Positions 35,601-50,500 of a stretch of 64,000 nucleotides of DNA are shown here, in pieces. The DNA comes from Phallusia mammillata (Eukaryota; Chordata; Ascidiacea; Phlebobranchia; Ascidiidae). The stretch lies in the NCBI GenBank assembly GCA_003260075.1, contig QLIY01000058.1, positions 226,237 through 290,236 of the forward strand, written 5' to 3'. Position 1 is the first letter of the stretch. The number at the start of each line of letters is the position of its first letter. The position numbers and the translations under genes are program-made. Below the pieces are notes generated by a model. It saw nothing but the letters and a program-made list of their open reading frames with translations. It had not been told where the DNA came from and ran no database searches.

Positions 35601-38600
35601 AATTGTGTCAATGCCATAACATTTGCCGTGTTATTTCAGTGTTTTAGAATTTAAATATTAAGTAAAAACATCCAAAAAGGTTTAGTTAACTGTAAGTGAA
35701 AATGTGCTGTAAGACCCCAGACTAATTCTCACAATATTTTTTGTTTTTTCCACAGTCATGTAGACATGCCATTTGTCTTAATAGCCATGATATTTATCCC
35801 ACTAGCTCCCTATAATTAAGAGATTTTTAAAACAATATCCAAATCGAATGATATTTAGAAAGCTTGTGGATTTTGCTATTTGTAGGTGACATTTGTTGTA
35901 CTTTAGCCTGTAACCCCAATATTTAACCCAATAGCCTCCTAAAATGTGTCATTTTTTAAACAACAAATTTCAGTGCAGCTGGTTATAAAAGATAGTCCTC
36001 TCAAATTTGTGAAATTTTTAATTTAACTTAATTGCCACATTTCAATTTAGATGCATTGGTGGCTGGTGAAGCAGAAGCAGGCATGTTTAATTGTATGGAG
36101 CTGAATAATAACGGATTATTTGTTGGAGGAAAAGATGGTGTACTCAGGCAAATACAAATGGACAACAATGGTTTACGAATTAATCAGGTATTTGTAACTC
36201 TTTTGTGTTTTTTAAAAGCAACAAAACTGTGTTTCTTTAAATGAAAAACTCTATATTACTATTTTTTACCATTTTTATAAACACCCAACTGGTTTTTGTT
36301 TTTTGCTAAGCATGTGTCTGTATGTGTGTGTTTTGGTAATTATTTATAATAGAAAATAGAAGTCTACTATCTGTGTTAGTTGAAGAATTTTGTCCATTAC
36401 TATCTGTGTTAGTTTCGGCAACTATTTGTGTGGTTTGGGTTTTATATGATTTATGTGGATTAATTTCTTCAAATCATGGCATCCCTAAAAATAACAAAGT
36501 CAAAATATTTTACCATAGAAATTATAAAATATATATTTTCAGGCACACAAAGCAGCAGAGAGCATTTCAAGTTTAAGATTTTCACCCGGTGCGCAGACAA
36601 CTCTGTCGTTCGGAACAATCGCGGGGAGTTTGCATTGTTACAACACAGTGAACCAACAGCACCATCAAGTGTCCAGCACAGGCTCGGGAAAGTTTGTTGG
36701 TGTGAGTTTCACGAGTGGAGGAAGGTTTTGTGTGGTAAGTTTAGTTAAATATGGACTTCTTTGTAACACCCCCCCCCCCTGTTGGTGTGAGTTTCACGAG
36801 TGGAGGAAGGTTTTGTGTGGTAAGTTTGGGTAAATCTGGACTTCTTTGTAACATAAATCTTTGTATATTTAGAAATAAAAATGTGTCACTTGGTTTGTAA
36901 TTTTAGGAACACGATTCATGGTTCTGAATATACTCAGCAAAAAAACTAGTATTTAGCTAGTATTTGAGAATAAACATCACAGTGTTATGTTTCAATGATT
37001 TTGATTGTCATTGTGAGGTTTTGAACTTGACGAAAGTGTCGGTTTTAGTACAAACTGTCAAAACTTGCTTATAAAAAAAAGAGTGCAGTTTGTAGTTTTA
37101 GGTTCATGACTTATGGTTCTAAATATTCTGAGCAAAAAGATCAAAGTCAGTATTTGAGTGCAAAACATCACTATGTTCTGGCAGTTTCAATTGTCATCGC
37201 CAGGTTTTAAACTTGACAGAAGTGCCGATTTCAGTAGAACCTGTCAAAACGTTGAAGTGTTTTACACTCCGATATTCGCTTGTATCTTTTGCTGACAATA
37301 TTCAGAACCATTAATGGTGAACCTAGTCTAGTCTGTAGTGAAGGGATTCTCAAACTGTGTGCCACGGAGAGATTTCCAAGTGTGCCGCGAAATATTACCC
37401 CCCCCCCAACATTCAATTTTGTCAGTGGTTATGTTTAGCGTGTTGAAACAAAGTTCAGAAACACTACTGTAACCTAAACTTAGTCTGTAGTGCCACACAC
37501 GTGTTCAACAACATGAGTTGGGGTATTAGATTTTTAAGCGATTATTTGTGGCATGGTGAGACAAGGTTAAGAAACACTGCTTTAGATGTTTATAGTTTTT
37601 GTTTCCATTCCAGACAAGTCGGGAGGACGGAGAAGTACAAGCATGGGAAAGTGAAACTGGAAAGCTTGTTGGATCACTTTCACTTGGAACCAGGGTAAGT
37701 TCACTTTTTAGTCATCTCAAATAATAAATAGTTGGCACACAAATCATAGTACGCCAGGCCTGATATGTATGCCGTGATCGCTGGTCTGCATTGATGCTTA
37801 AAGGCTGATCTCAGTATGAATATGTTTCATCTTAGTGTGTTAATGGAGTGTTTCACATGTATAATTTAACAATACTTCTGTATGTCTACAATCTATATGT
37901 TTTTTTTAACATCTTTACAAATTTTCGATTATGCATTTCCTCTATTTTTTTACTAAACAAGACAATACTTTAACCCAGGGGTCACCAAACTTTTTTCACC
38001 GCGGGCCGGATAAGTTTAATAATGATTTGCGCAGGCCGCATAGTTTTCATACCCTAGTGTCGTCTTTCCAAACTTAGTCCGAGAGGTGATTTTTTTTGGG
38101 GGCGTCAAGATATGGTCTTTTTACAATCCCATTTAAAATCTGGTGATGCGACTATTAAACTGTATAGTACTCATCTTACGAGCAATGCTTGTATATTATG
38201 TCAAAAGTAAAAAAATGAAGGCAATTGTTTGCGCACAATTAACACTTGTAGTCTTGTTTGTAACGTAACAAACCGGCTTTGGATCAATCCTGGGTGTTGT
38301 AATCCTATGAAACTAGGTAATATCAATTCAACATGTCGCGGAAGGAAACCTTTCGCAAGGAGTAGATTAATTTTTGATATCACAAAGTTATCAACACGAT
38401 TTGGCAAACCACAAAATGTGGTCGCAGGCCAGATGAAATGACCGGATTGGGCCCACGGGCCGTAGTTTGGTGACCCCTGCTTATAACAAACATAATAACA
38501 AACATAACGGCCCAAATAGATGTGAAAAGCGACATGGTTTATTGTTCAATTGTTTCAGCAAATGCTCATGCCACATTAGTTACACCCGTTGAAAACCACT

Positions 38601-40963
38601 TAAACTTTAATCTTAGATACACCAGTGCTCATCACTATGCAACATTCAGGAGATTTTGATACAAAATCTAAAGTAAAGTTTTGTACGAAAGTGAATGTAA
38701 AAACTCCAAACAACATTACAACTTTCTGTTGCTAGGTAACGACAGTTGCTTGCTGCCCCTCGTGCTGGGTGGTTGCCCCCCCCCCCCGCAACATTCAGGA
38801 GATTTTGATACAAAATCTAAAGTAAAGTTTTGTACAAAAGTGAATGTAAAATCACCAAACAATATCACAAAATTATGTCACTAGGTAACGACAGTTGCTT
38901 GCTGCCCCTCGTGCTGGGTGGTTGCGGTGGGAACATGGACAGGTCATGTGATCTATGTGGACATTTCCTCGCTCTACAGTGAGGAGGAGAATTGTGGATT
39001 ATTACGTCAAGTCGGATGCACGAGGATCCACCATGCTGCTGTAAACTTCCTTGTGTAAGTCACTTTAACCCTTCCTCGAATCTTTCCAGGATATTATTTT
39101 GTTGTACAACATGGTCATATGCGAGTAAATCAAATCTAACTGCTAAGATGAAAAAATTCATACTGGGATCAGCCCTGAAGCTTCCATGCAGACCAGCCAT
39201 GTTTCTAGTGTGTGCCTTGCCGTATGGGATTGCTTAGGAGACTGACTTGATTCATTATAATGCCTTCAATGAGCATGGCTTCCTATAATTCAAATTTAAC
39301 TGATCTGTAAAGAGAAGTAGATCTAACTGTATGTGTAAAATCCACCTTAAAGAAGAACACTGTGGAAAAAATTTGACATGATGGCTGTTTTATGAATAAG
39401 AAAATTTTTTAATGTTATGCCAGTTCGTTTAGTATAGAGAGAAAAAGGTAACTGTAAAAATTATGGGGGCCAGTTGACAATTTTTAATCCTAACAAGACA
39501 AAAGTAAGCCCAATATATGGCCAGAACTTTGTAATGTTTGAAGACATTGCATTACTTTCAGTTACGATAATGCTGGTCGGTTTCTGCTCTGTGCAAGTGA
39601 TGAAGAAAATCAGGTTTTCGTGATTGACCCAAAACCATCCACAGATTTCAACTGTATCGGTTATGTTGGTACGTAGGTTGGCTGAGTGAGTAGATATGTT
39701 AAACCTTGAAATGGTATTGTGAAATATTTTAACCTAAAGTGCTTTGTATCAAGCTTTAACATTTTCATTCTACAAAAATATGTTGATTTCTGCATGTAGT
39801 TTTTAGTCATATAACTACTTTCTGCTACAATTGTTTCTATAATTCTCAACCTTGTTACTCCACTGTCAATTTTTATATTTTTTTTGTGTGTGTTTGTTAA
39901 ATAGGGTTGGTTTGGGGTAAATAACAATTAGAGTTTTACAGTAGTTTGTTGATTTGCAGTAACATGAGCAATTTAACTTTTATTGTATTTCAAGAACAAA
40001 CTACAATATAATAGGAACAAGAACAACGTTGTTTAATGAATGAAATGTAAAAAAAATTGGTCATTTGAACAATTTTTTTTTACAGATTGCAAGGGAACAG
40101 TGAACAGTCTTGCCATCCACCTAACTTCTGCCACCAAAGCAAGTGTGGTTGCTACGGTGACGTCACAGTTCGTTGCCGAGGAGGAGGGGGACAATGCGCC
40201 CTCCCAACTGTCCAATGTTGTGGTTATTTTCACTCTTACGGATGAAATCCTTGCAAAACCGGATGATCATTATCAAAGTCTGCGACACAACTTTAAAGGT
40301 ACAGATTGAAATATTTATGGGAAACCACATCAAGTAAAGTTATTGTGCTCAAAAATGTTTTTTGTTTTTTGGGACTTGCATTTACCACCGACAATAAAAT
40401 GTATATTTTTAGACCACTTGATCAGTAATGATTACATTTTTCATCTTGATTTTTAAGCATTACACCAATCTATGTGTTTAATTAAATAAAAAATTGATGG
40501 GTTTGTATTTTTTTCATAATGAAAAACAACAATAACAGTGTGTACTGTCTGCAGCTTATTATTTACTGCTTTGATGCTTTTGCAACAACAATAATGATTG
40601 ATATTTTTTGTGGCATATTTTTAGCTTTAACACTGGGTACAAATTATCTTGTGCAGATGCTTCAGTGGACTGTGTCCAGTACGAACTAACAACTGAAGTT
40701 GATTCTGCCGTTATCACAAACATCGAGGATTCGATCGAATTGGCAGCTTTGTCGCAACGCAGTAAGAAGCTTCTTCGATTTAAACTTCCATCACAGAAAC
40801 GACAATCACAATCAGAGGTAAAATTTTAAAATGTCAAAGTTTGTAGTTTATTTAATTTTGGAGAAAAATGTACAGTATTTACAAAGTTATGACCTGTGAA
40901 TATCAGATGGCCTAAAAAGTATATCTGTTATCTAGTGGTGGGACTCAACTGGTTGGCACAGGT

Positions 40964-41061
<98 letters not shown>

Positions 41062-44000
41062 CGAACCGGTTAGCATTACTGGTTACTGTCAATGGATTTT
41101 TTGTAACATAACCGGCTGAAAAATGTGACTTTTGTGATAGAACCGCAGTTTTCACTGCCAGGACAAACAAATACTTCTAGTTAGTCAATGATTTTTTTCT
41201 TCTTCCATAGACAGCTACGATTGTATAGATATGTTTCTTCCCTGTTGGTCCTGCTCATAAACTTTTAACAATCACCAAACAATTCCTTTTTTACAAAACG
41301 ATTTACTTCATCTTGTAAGGTTGCAAAATTGCACATGCATTTTGGTTTGTTTGTTATAGACTTAACACATTTCAATGAACAATTTATTTCACCTTGTCAG
41401 GATAATCTTTGCCCTAATTCTGTCATGTTGCCCTCTAAATAAAGCAGTTTTTTGTATGAAACAATTTCATTCATGCCTTAATTCATTTTTTCTCTTCTTC
41501 TCCAGGATCCAGGTTTATGTCCTCCAACATCGGATCACACTGGACATGAGCTCGGTGGAGGATTCCTTTCTCTCTCCTCTCACGGAAGATGGCTTGCATC
41601 CTCGTCTCCTGATGGCAACTTGATCATTCGTGACCTTCTTAATTGGGTAGGGTCAAAAAAAGTTAAAAAAGATTTGAAAACAAATATTTTTACTGTTTAC
41701 TGCTTATTCCACCCAACTTTACAAATTTTAAAATAAATGCAGTATATGTGTTAAATTCCCATTCAAGAGACTCTAATTATTCTAATGTATAAAACTGAGA
41801 TGATTGCATCTGATCTGAAGTTTTGTTTTAAAGTTTACTGAATCCCAAACTGTAGCCTAATAGCCTGTAAGAGAATTTTTAATCACATTAAAAGGCCTGG
41901 CAATTTGTAGTTGCTAGAAACTAGAATCATCCGTTCAGTTTTTATCAACATGTACAACATGTGCAGATTTCTTTGTTATATTTAAACTTCAGCCATATTT
42001 TATTATCAATGTCATGTGTAAGAACGTAAGTGGCACATCTATTTTTAGATTTATAAACAGGGTTGCCATACTGTCCTTATTTTGAAGGGCTATGTCTTAG
42101 AAAAAGTTTTTGTCCTTGTTTCTAAGAAATGACCTTATTTTTCGTGTGAAAATTAAATTTTCCGGTTGTCCTTATTTTGGGTTCCATGTCGATGGCAACC
42201 CTGGTTTTAAAATTAATTGCCGGTTATTATTATAAAAACAACTTCTCATAAAATTACGTTAAGTACTTTCGCTTTTATTTTAAAGTTTCTCCTCAATAGT
42301 TTCATCATAAGCTGAACATTATTATAGCTAGTATGTAAATGAACAACCATTATGTTGTTGTTGTGTTGTTCTTTTTTCAGGACAGTGTTGTTACTCTACT
42401 GGTTCATTCATTCATGGAGGGCGGGGCTAAAGCAGTTACATTTTCACCAGATGCCAATCAGATCGCTAGTGTGGGCTTGAGTGACAGCTCTCTTGTGTGT
42501 CTGTCATGGGAGTAAGTGAAAAAAAAAACGTTTTGTTTTAATTTCAAATTTTTATTTTATTAAACTAGCTGTTTGATGCATTCGGATCAGATGTGAATTT
42601 ACCTTAAATTCATAATGGTACAAAGATATTTTATACAGTTTACACATTTTTAACCGTTTTGTATTGAAAATAACAAGCTGTGGTTGGAAAGTTCCCCCCC
42701 CCCGCAGTTTTGGCACAGCCAAAGTAATGATTACATTTTGCATCTTGATTTTTAAGCATTACACCAATCTATGTGTTTAACTAAATAAAAAATTATAGGT
42801 TTTTGTATTTTTTTAATAATGAAAAACAACAATAAGAGTGTGTACTGTCTGCAGCTTCTTATTTACTGCTTTGATGCTTTTGCAACAACAATAATGATTG
42901 ATATTTTTTGTGGTATTTTTGCCTTAACACTGGGTACAAATTTTCTTGTGCAGATGCTTCAGTGAACTGTGTCCAATACGAACTTACAACCGAAGTTGAT
43001 TCTGCCGTTATCACAAACATCGAGGATTCGATTGAATTGGCAGCTTTGTCGCAGCGCAGTAAAAAGCTTCTTCGATTTAAACTTGCATCACAGAAACGAC
43101 AATCACAATCAGAGGTAAAATTTTAAAATGTCAAAGTTTGTAGTTAATTAATTAATTTTAGAGAAAAAATATTTAGAAAGTCAAGACCTTTATTTAAGTA
43201 GTCAAGCCAAAATACAATGCTGGCCTGAAGAGAATTAACCAGTTTTTAATGGCAGAGCAAACACATAATTTTTAGGTTTATGATGGTTTTTTTTAGAATG
43301 CAAATGACGTTTAGTGAAATGGTGCTAAAATGGTGTAGTGTTTTTATGAATTAACTTAAATATAGCACACTTCACCATGTGTTGACTTTGTTGACAAACT
43401 TCTAACAAAGGCCCAACAAAATGTCATTGATACTTCAATTTGTTTTGTTGGAATAATCCTTGCTTTAAATCTGATCTGTTTTCCTTCTATATGAAGAAGT
43501 TTATTTTAGGAAAAAAACTTTATTATTTAAACTTGTGTTGATTTTTCTCACACACTTGCAACAAATACTAAACATATCCTCCTTTCACTAAACAATTTAT
43601 TTCATTTTGTCGAGATAATCTTTGCCCTAATTCTGTTCTGTTGTCCTCTAAATAGAGCAGTTTATTTTAGGCAAGAAATTCAATATTGTAAGCTTGTACT
43701 GAGTTCATAAACTTGTAACAAAACTAAACCACCTTCTTTTATGAAACAATTTCTTGCATCTTGTCAGGATAATATTGCTACCAAACAAGCAGCATTGAAT
43801 TGACACATTTTATGCTCTTCTTCTCCAGGATCCAGGTTTATGTCCTCCAACATCAGATCACACAGGACATGAGCTCGGTGGAGGATTCCTGTCTCTCTCC
43901 TCACACGGAAGATGGCTCGCATCCTCATCTCCTGATGGCAACTTGATCATCCGTGACCTCCTTAACTGGGTAAGATCAGAAAAAGTTTAAAACATTTGAC

Positions 44001-44321
44001 AACAAATATTTTTCTCTGCTACTAATTCCAACCGACTCTACAAGTTTTAAAATATGAGATAGTATTTTTTGGTCAATTCCTATGTAACTGAGACAAACAT
44101 AAGTTTTGTTTTAAGCTTTACTGAATCCAAAACTGTACTGTTGAAGTAAGAGCCATTTTTATCACATTAAAAAGCCTGGCACTTTGTAGCTGCTAGAAAC
44201 GAAAATCATCTGTACAGCATTTACCAACAAGTACTTGACATGTTTTAATGTTGAGCTGTTTCTAATTATCAATATCAAGTGTAGAAACATGAGTGGCACC
44301 AAGAGTTGCTCATCCAGCAGT

Positions 44322-44358
<37 letters not shown>

Positions 44359-44493
44359 TACAAGACGCCTTCATCAGGATAATGACATAACTTGCAGGAC
44401 AAATTTATTATGAAGCAACACACAAGTAGCACATGTATATATGCTATTTCTGCCAGGCATAATATATAAGGTTTACAGAGCTCTTCTGGCAAT

Positions 44494-44541
<48 letters not shown>

Positions 44542-47500
44542 AGGTCGTCTTCATCAGGGTAAATAACACTGAATGCGCGTAGTACAGTGGCACATCTGTC
44601 TTCAAGATTATGAAATTGTTTGCCAGTTATTACTATTAGGAACAAATTATATTACATAAATTATTAAATTACATAAATAAAATTACATAAATGACATTAG
44701 ATGGTTTTATTTTAAAGTTTCTTCTCAATAGTTTCACCATAAGCTAAAAATCATCATAGCTAGTATGAAAATTAACAACCTTTATGTTGTTGTTTTTGTT
44801 TTCAGGACAGTGTTGTCACTCTACTGGTTCACTCATTCATGGAAGGCGGGGCTAAAGCAGTGGCATTTTCACCAGACGCCAATCAGATCGCCAGTGTGGG
44901 TTTGAGTGACAGCTCTCTTGTGTGTCTGTCATGGGAGTAAGTTAAGAAGTTGTTTCTGTTTGATGCAAATTTTTATGTTGTCCAAACAAGCATTCAGTTC
45001 AGAAGTGAATTTTTCTTAACCTTCTTATAAGGAAACATGGTACACAGACATCGAATGCAATTAACACATTTTAAACCATTTTTTGCATTGAAAATAACAA
45101 GCTGTTGTAATAAATTCAATCACTAGAAACATGACTTATCATGGGTTTTTTTTTGTGAAGTTTTTTTGCATTTGTTTCAACTACCCTTTTTCCAAATTAT
45201 AAAGTTTTTTGCTATTTCAAATTTTTAAATCATGAAATAACACATTGAATATCAGTTTGTAAAACTTGTTCAGATTCAAGTCACAAGGTCAGAAAGCTGG
45301 GAATGCAGCAGTTGAACATGCCAGGTTGCTCAACATGCAGCTACGTAGCACAGTTGAGAATGAGGCACAAGCGTTGGGTGACATGAAAGACTGGGTTCAC
45401 CCACTACAAGGTGAGCTGACTTTTAGGGCGTGGGATTTGGATCCCGTTAATTGCAACTCTTAGTTCGGGAGGAGATTTTAAGACTTGGTCCCCCCCCCCC
45501 CCGGTTGCTCAACATGCAGCTACGTAGCACAGTTGAGAATGAGGCACAAGTGTTGGGTGGCATGAAAGACTGGGTTCACCCACTACAAGGTAGGCTGACT
45601 TTCCAGGCGTGGGATCCCGTTGATTGCAACTCTTTTGTGGCAAGACAATAGTCTCAATTAACCATAACTGCTGATTATCCTGACCGCAATTAACTGGATT
45701 TGTCTGTACTTCTATTTCTGCTAAATATGAAATCGTTTCAAAAATTGCTCAAATTTAATAACTTAAGCAAAGAAATTGTTGTAACAAATTACCAAATAAG
45801 TTGCCAAATGATTTGCTTTTTCTCTGTCGCTTGCAGAGTCGTCATCACAAGTGGATGAATCACAAGGTGGCGCTGAAGTGGACGAACGGCGTAAGTAGAT
45901 AACTTACTGAAATTTTGGGTTGGAATCGCATTTATGTTCACATTTTAATTATTGAACCAGTGGTTCCGCCAGTTTAAATTCGAAGCACACTAGAAAACTG
46001 TACAGGTTGAAAACACCAAAATTATCCAAAACATTTGTTTTTATTGTTCAATGCGATGAGTGAGATTACATTTGGTGACAACTAAGATTAAAATGTGGGT
46101 TTCTGGTAATGTCATGTACACCTGTGTTTCGTCACTAAGCCCTACAAGCCTTAGATCAGTGGTTCTCATCATTTTTGCCTTTGCGGGCCCCTTTGGGTTT
46201 AGGTATTTTTGTCCTGCAATAAAATAGCAACCACGTTTGGTCCAGGACCATTTTTTACAACGCGATTTATCCATCTTGTTGTGCGCAAATTAGGAAGTTG
46301 TTGCGGACCCCTGGACACACTTTGCAGGCCCATAGTGGTCCGCGAACTTCCGGTTGAGAACCACTGCCTCAGATATTTGGTTGCACTTATAAAAAGTTAA
46401 TGGCACACAGTTCAGGAAATATTGGTTTCCAGTTTGAATAAGTTTGTGAGTTTATGATTTTCATCTTATTCGTCTCAACATCCAGCACTTACGGGAGCCC
46501 CGAGTGAGATCACAATGACACCTACTCCCACCCCCTCACTGGATGCAACGTGGCTGGATGAGCGGGAGGCGATGGCGGTAAAAGAGGAAAGTGCAAAGTT
46601 TGATGAAGTGAAGAGATTACTGAGGAAGGAGATCAAGGAAATGAGAAAAACGGTGACCAGAAATTTGATTCTGTGTTTTTTACCTAACTCAATCAGATTT
46701 TAAAGGCATTTCACCAGTTGCACTGATGAGGCCCTATTGGTTTCAGTTTGTACATTGTCTGCAGCTTGCTTTTTATTATGTGATTTGATAATTCTAAATT
46801 TTATTGAGATTCTGCCACGGTTAATTTGGGGACAGAAGTAACTTTGACACATTGAAATATGTTTAAGCTATATTCCGACTAAGAAATAAGTGGTATTCAA
46901 GTCCACATCTTACATCTGCTCAAACTGTTTATGAAATAACGGGAAGACACACACCTGTTAATGCACTGTATTTTTACATCCCGAGTGGGGTTCGAACTTT
47001 CAACCTTTCGACTTATTGTTATTTTTTTGAATGATAAGTTTGATGCCAGACAAAATGGGGATTGTGTCGTTAGATATCTGACAGTTGTTATGTCGGGGTT
47101 CGAACCAACAACTATCAGATGTTAAACTTCTTCTGTCGTAGATTCTCCGCATGATGGCAGACAACGAAAACTTGCCTGAAATTGAGCAACTCCGACATGA
47201 CGAGTACAACTTGGACACTGAGGAGCAAAAGAGAATGCAAGATAAACAGGACAGAGAAGTTCAGGAGGTTAGGTTTATTTTGTTCCTGTTTTATCTGTGA
47301 ATTCACGCTGCACAAAACCAGGACTCGGGCTTCGGTCCAAAATATTTTCCTAGTAGCGAAATTTAGTCGAAATATATGTGGGATATATATTTTCCGCCTA
47401 ACTTTTCCTGTCGAACCCCACCCCCTTTCCCTAACACGGGTGGTTAGTTTATAGGCCCCCCTCGACTGGTTCCACCAACGTCCCACCCCCAGTCGGGTTT

Positions 47501-50500
47501 ACCCACAATGCGCCAACCTCACTGTCTTGTGAGCCCCAGACACTTAACGCCTTGTAATGACGGTGTAGCTGCAGCGCGTCTTGGCTCTCATCCACCACTT
47601 GTGCCCGACACTTTTATGCGCTCCATAACGTGTTAACGTTACGCAGCTATTTCCGGCTTGGTGATTGTTTTAGTGCAATTGTGTCGCTATGTTGTCTTTC
47701 ACCAAGCGAAATAAACTCAACTCAACTCAACTCAACTGGCATCTCAGTATGCATAAAACCACAAGATAAAACATCAATAAAAGATTGAAGAAAACAACAA
47801 AGTGAAGTATAAAAACACAATAGAACCTTTAGAAACAAACAAATTAGTCCTAAAGCGCTTTTTACTTATGGACTGCTTGATAACATTTTGGAGTTTTATC
47901 GCCATTTTTAATTTTCGGTGCTTAATCAGTATCAGCCGACCAGTGTGTGCTGTGATGTTAGGTGTGAATTTGCGTGTTAAAACGGTAACTTGACAAATCG
48001 TATTTAACAAGGAAACGTCAGTTCTTGACAAATTTAAACGTTGCAACAAACAAGCAATTATAGCGGCTGGGCATATTAAAAAAACCATAATGTCTCATAA
48101 AGGTTCATCAATTGCTTACGTATTTTCTGTGTTGTTACTTCCAGTTTAGTCAAGGTTGTTTGCCCAATTTCAAAAGTAAACTAATTGTTAGTGATTCTTT
48201 AAAGGTTGTTTGTTCAGTGATTCTGTTTTGTCTCATTAAACTCTTTGTTTTGGTGAAAATAAAATTTTAATTATTTAATTTTTATTGACGTGACTAATAC
48301 ATTGTTCTGCTTCTAAGGTTCGGGAGGAGATTTACTTTGAGAACTTGGCGCAAAGATATCTCGCTTATCTCATCAAGAAGGAATGTTGGGACGACATGGT
48401 CACTAAAGGTCAGTATTTCATGCAAACAAAATGCTGTCCTTCAAAAACTTGGGTAAATAGTCCTGCGCGCCTGACCCACATACAGGCATAAAAAACTTGA
48501 TCGGGATTCGTCCCCGGTAGTGTCCTGGGTTCGAACCCGTGAAAAAAAAACGGTTATAATAATCTTTAAACGATTTTGCTTAGTTTCACAAAGCTATGGT
48601 ATTGAATATGTAAACACCTCTGCCGAACAATCTTAGCGTTCCAATATGTATGTGACGTCACATATGTGTTTGTTACGTCACAGGTCGAGCGATTACTGCG
48701 TTCAACGCGAATGTGTCGGTCAGCAATTATCCCACTCTGCATGTGACGTCAGCTGAGTCAGCGCTTCTAGAGAAAGTGACCCGGATGCGGAAGATCGAAA
48801 TGGCGGCAAACGCGGTGAGTCAGCAAAATAAGTGTTGTTTGTCACGTGATTCGATGCCACAAGAGTTTCTGTCACGTGGTTTGACATGATAGTACTTGTG
48901 TTTGAAATTATCAACAGCCAAACATAGAAAATTATAAAAAAGAAACGCAACGACTGGTAAACGTATTTAATTTTTCAAAACACTGTATTTGGAAATGAAT
49001 TCAATCCATGTTGTATTGTTTCTATGCCAAATTTGTCGTTAATAAATCCAATAACAACTCCACTCCTACAATAGTTTGCTAGCTTGGTTGTGAAAATTAA
49101 TTTCATTTTAAACTTTGAAACCAACCCCCCCCCCCCTACAATAGTTTGCTAGCTTGGTTGTGAAAATTAATTTCATTTTAAATTTTCAAATCCATCCAAC
49201 CCTGTTATTTCACTCCAAAACTCCTAAATTAATGTCCCAGTGCGTCAACCTCACCCTCCAATGTGAGTTCCTGTCACATAACGCTTGTAGTAAGGGCGCA
49301 GCTGCTGCGCGTCTACCACCTATCCACCAGTTGTGCCCTCAACTTTGTCGCACTTGAAGGCTGCGCAGCTATTTCCGGTCCGGTGAATATTTTAGCGTAA
49401 TTGTGCTGCTACGATTTTGCCCGGCGGAATAAACTCAAAATTTATTTCTGTCCAGGTTCGCCCCCCCCCCGAATTCAATCCATGTTGTATTGTTTCTATG
49501 CCAAATTTGTCGTTAATACATCCAATAACAATTCCCCCCCCCCTTAATTTTTATTGACGTGACTAATACATTGTTCTGCTTCTAAGGTTCGTGAGGAGAT
49601 TTACTTTGAGAACTTGGCGCAAAGATATCTCGCATATCTCATCAAGAAGGAATGTTGGGACGATATGGTCACTAAAGGTCAGTATTTCATGCAAACAAAA
49701 TGCTGTCCTTCTTGGGTGAATAGTCCTGCGCGCCTGACCCACATACAGGCATAAAAAACCCCCCCCCCCCCTGGAGGCGGTGGAGAGGATGATGAGGATG
49801 ACGAGGAGGGAGTGGGAGGAGAAGGAGCAGGAGGATTGGGAGGACAATTATCTCTGCACGGGAGTCTCGGACCAAACTACTCTGGTGACAGCGAGTTCTT
49901 CTACTCGCAATTCGAACTCCACACTAAGGAGGAAAAATTCTCACAAATTGTTCTCGTCAAAGTAAGTGTTGGGTTTCACGCCTGGACGCTTCAAGCGGGT
50001 TTAGTAACGATTTTTATCCACTCACCTGTGACGGATGTTGTAAAATAATTAAATGCTAAGTTTGGCTGCACAAAACTTGGAAGAAAACCGGCCTAAAAAT
50101 GTGTAATAATCTGTTTCATTGTTTTGTTAATCTGTTAATAATTAATTAAATGCTACCATTGACTGCACAAAATCCAGCAGCAGAAAAAACAGCTCTAAGT
50201 GCCAAAATTTTGTGTTAATGTTCCCCCCCCCCGGAGGTGGTGGAGAGGATGATGAGGATGACGAGGAGGGAATGGGAGGAGAAGGAGCAGGAGGAGTGGG
50301 AGGACAATTATCTCTGCACGGGAGTCTTGGACCAAACTACTCTGGTGACAGCGAGTTCTTCTACTCGCAATTTGAACTCCACACTAAGGAGGAAAAATTC
50401 TCACAAATTGTTCTCGTCAAAGTAAGTGTTGTGTTATAGTCAGGGTTGCCAAAATAATGACTCAAGTCAAAAACAAGGACATTTCTTAGAAATAAGGACA

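Larger units (their letters stand above)
32601..44936 (+). other. CFAP43: CFAP43 exons 1-15, WD40 region
   Basis: Exons: 32601-32629, 33183-33436, 33842-33975, 34608-34741, 34963-35110, 35435-35582, 36051-36187, 36543-36734, 37614-37694, 38885-39054, 39562-39668, 40086-40298, then exons 13-15 as 40657-40817, 41506-41646, 42381-42511 and again as 42954-43114, 43829-43969, 44806-44936. The proteins show repeated beta-propeller blade patterns such as YLVACSGLPDFSLFVWNW, DVLVGCDEGQLFRI and RFLLCASDEENQVFVID. Exon 8 has a partial repeat at 36780-36822 and exon 10 a partial copy at 38735-38777, each next to ten Cs. Confidence 0.88.
40434..44940. repeat. Two-kilobase direct duplication covering CFAP43 exons 13-15
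   Basis: Sequence from GATTACATTTT (about 40431) through exon 15 (42511) is repeated from about 42729 through 44936, the second copy starting soon after a short C tract (42694-42703). Exons differ at only a few mostly silent sites; introns differ by many substitutions and indels, including a 146-bp MITE at 42058 present only in the first copy. Exon 15 ends in phase 2 while exon 13 needs phase 1, so 15-to-13 splicing shifts the frame and meets a stop within about 20 codons. Confidence 0.8.
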
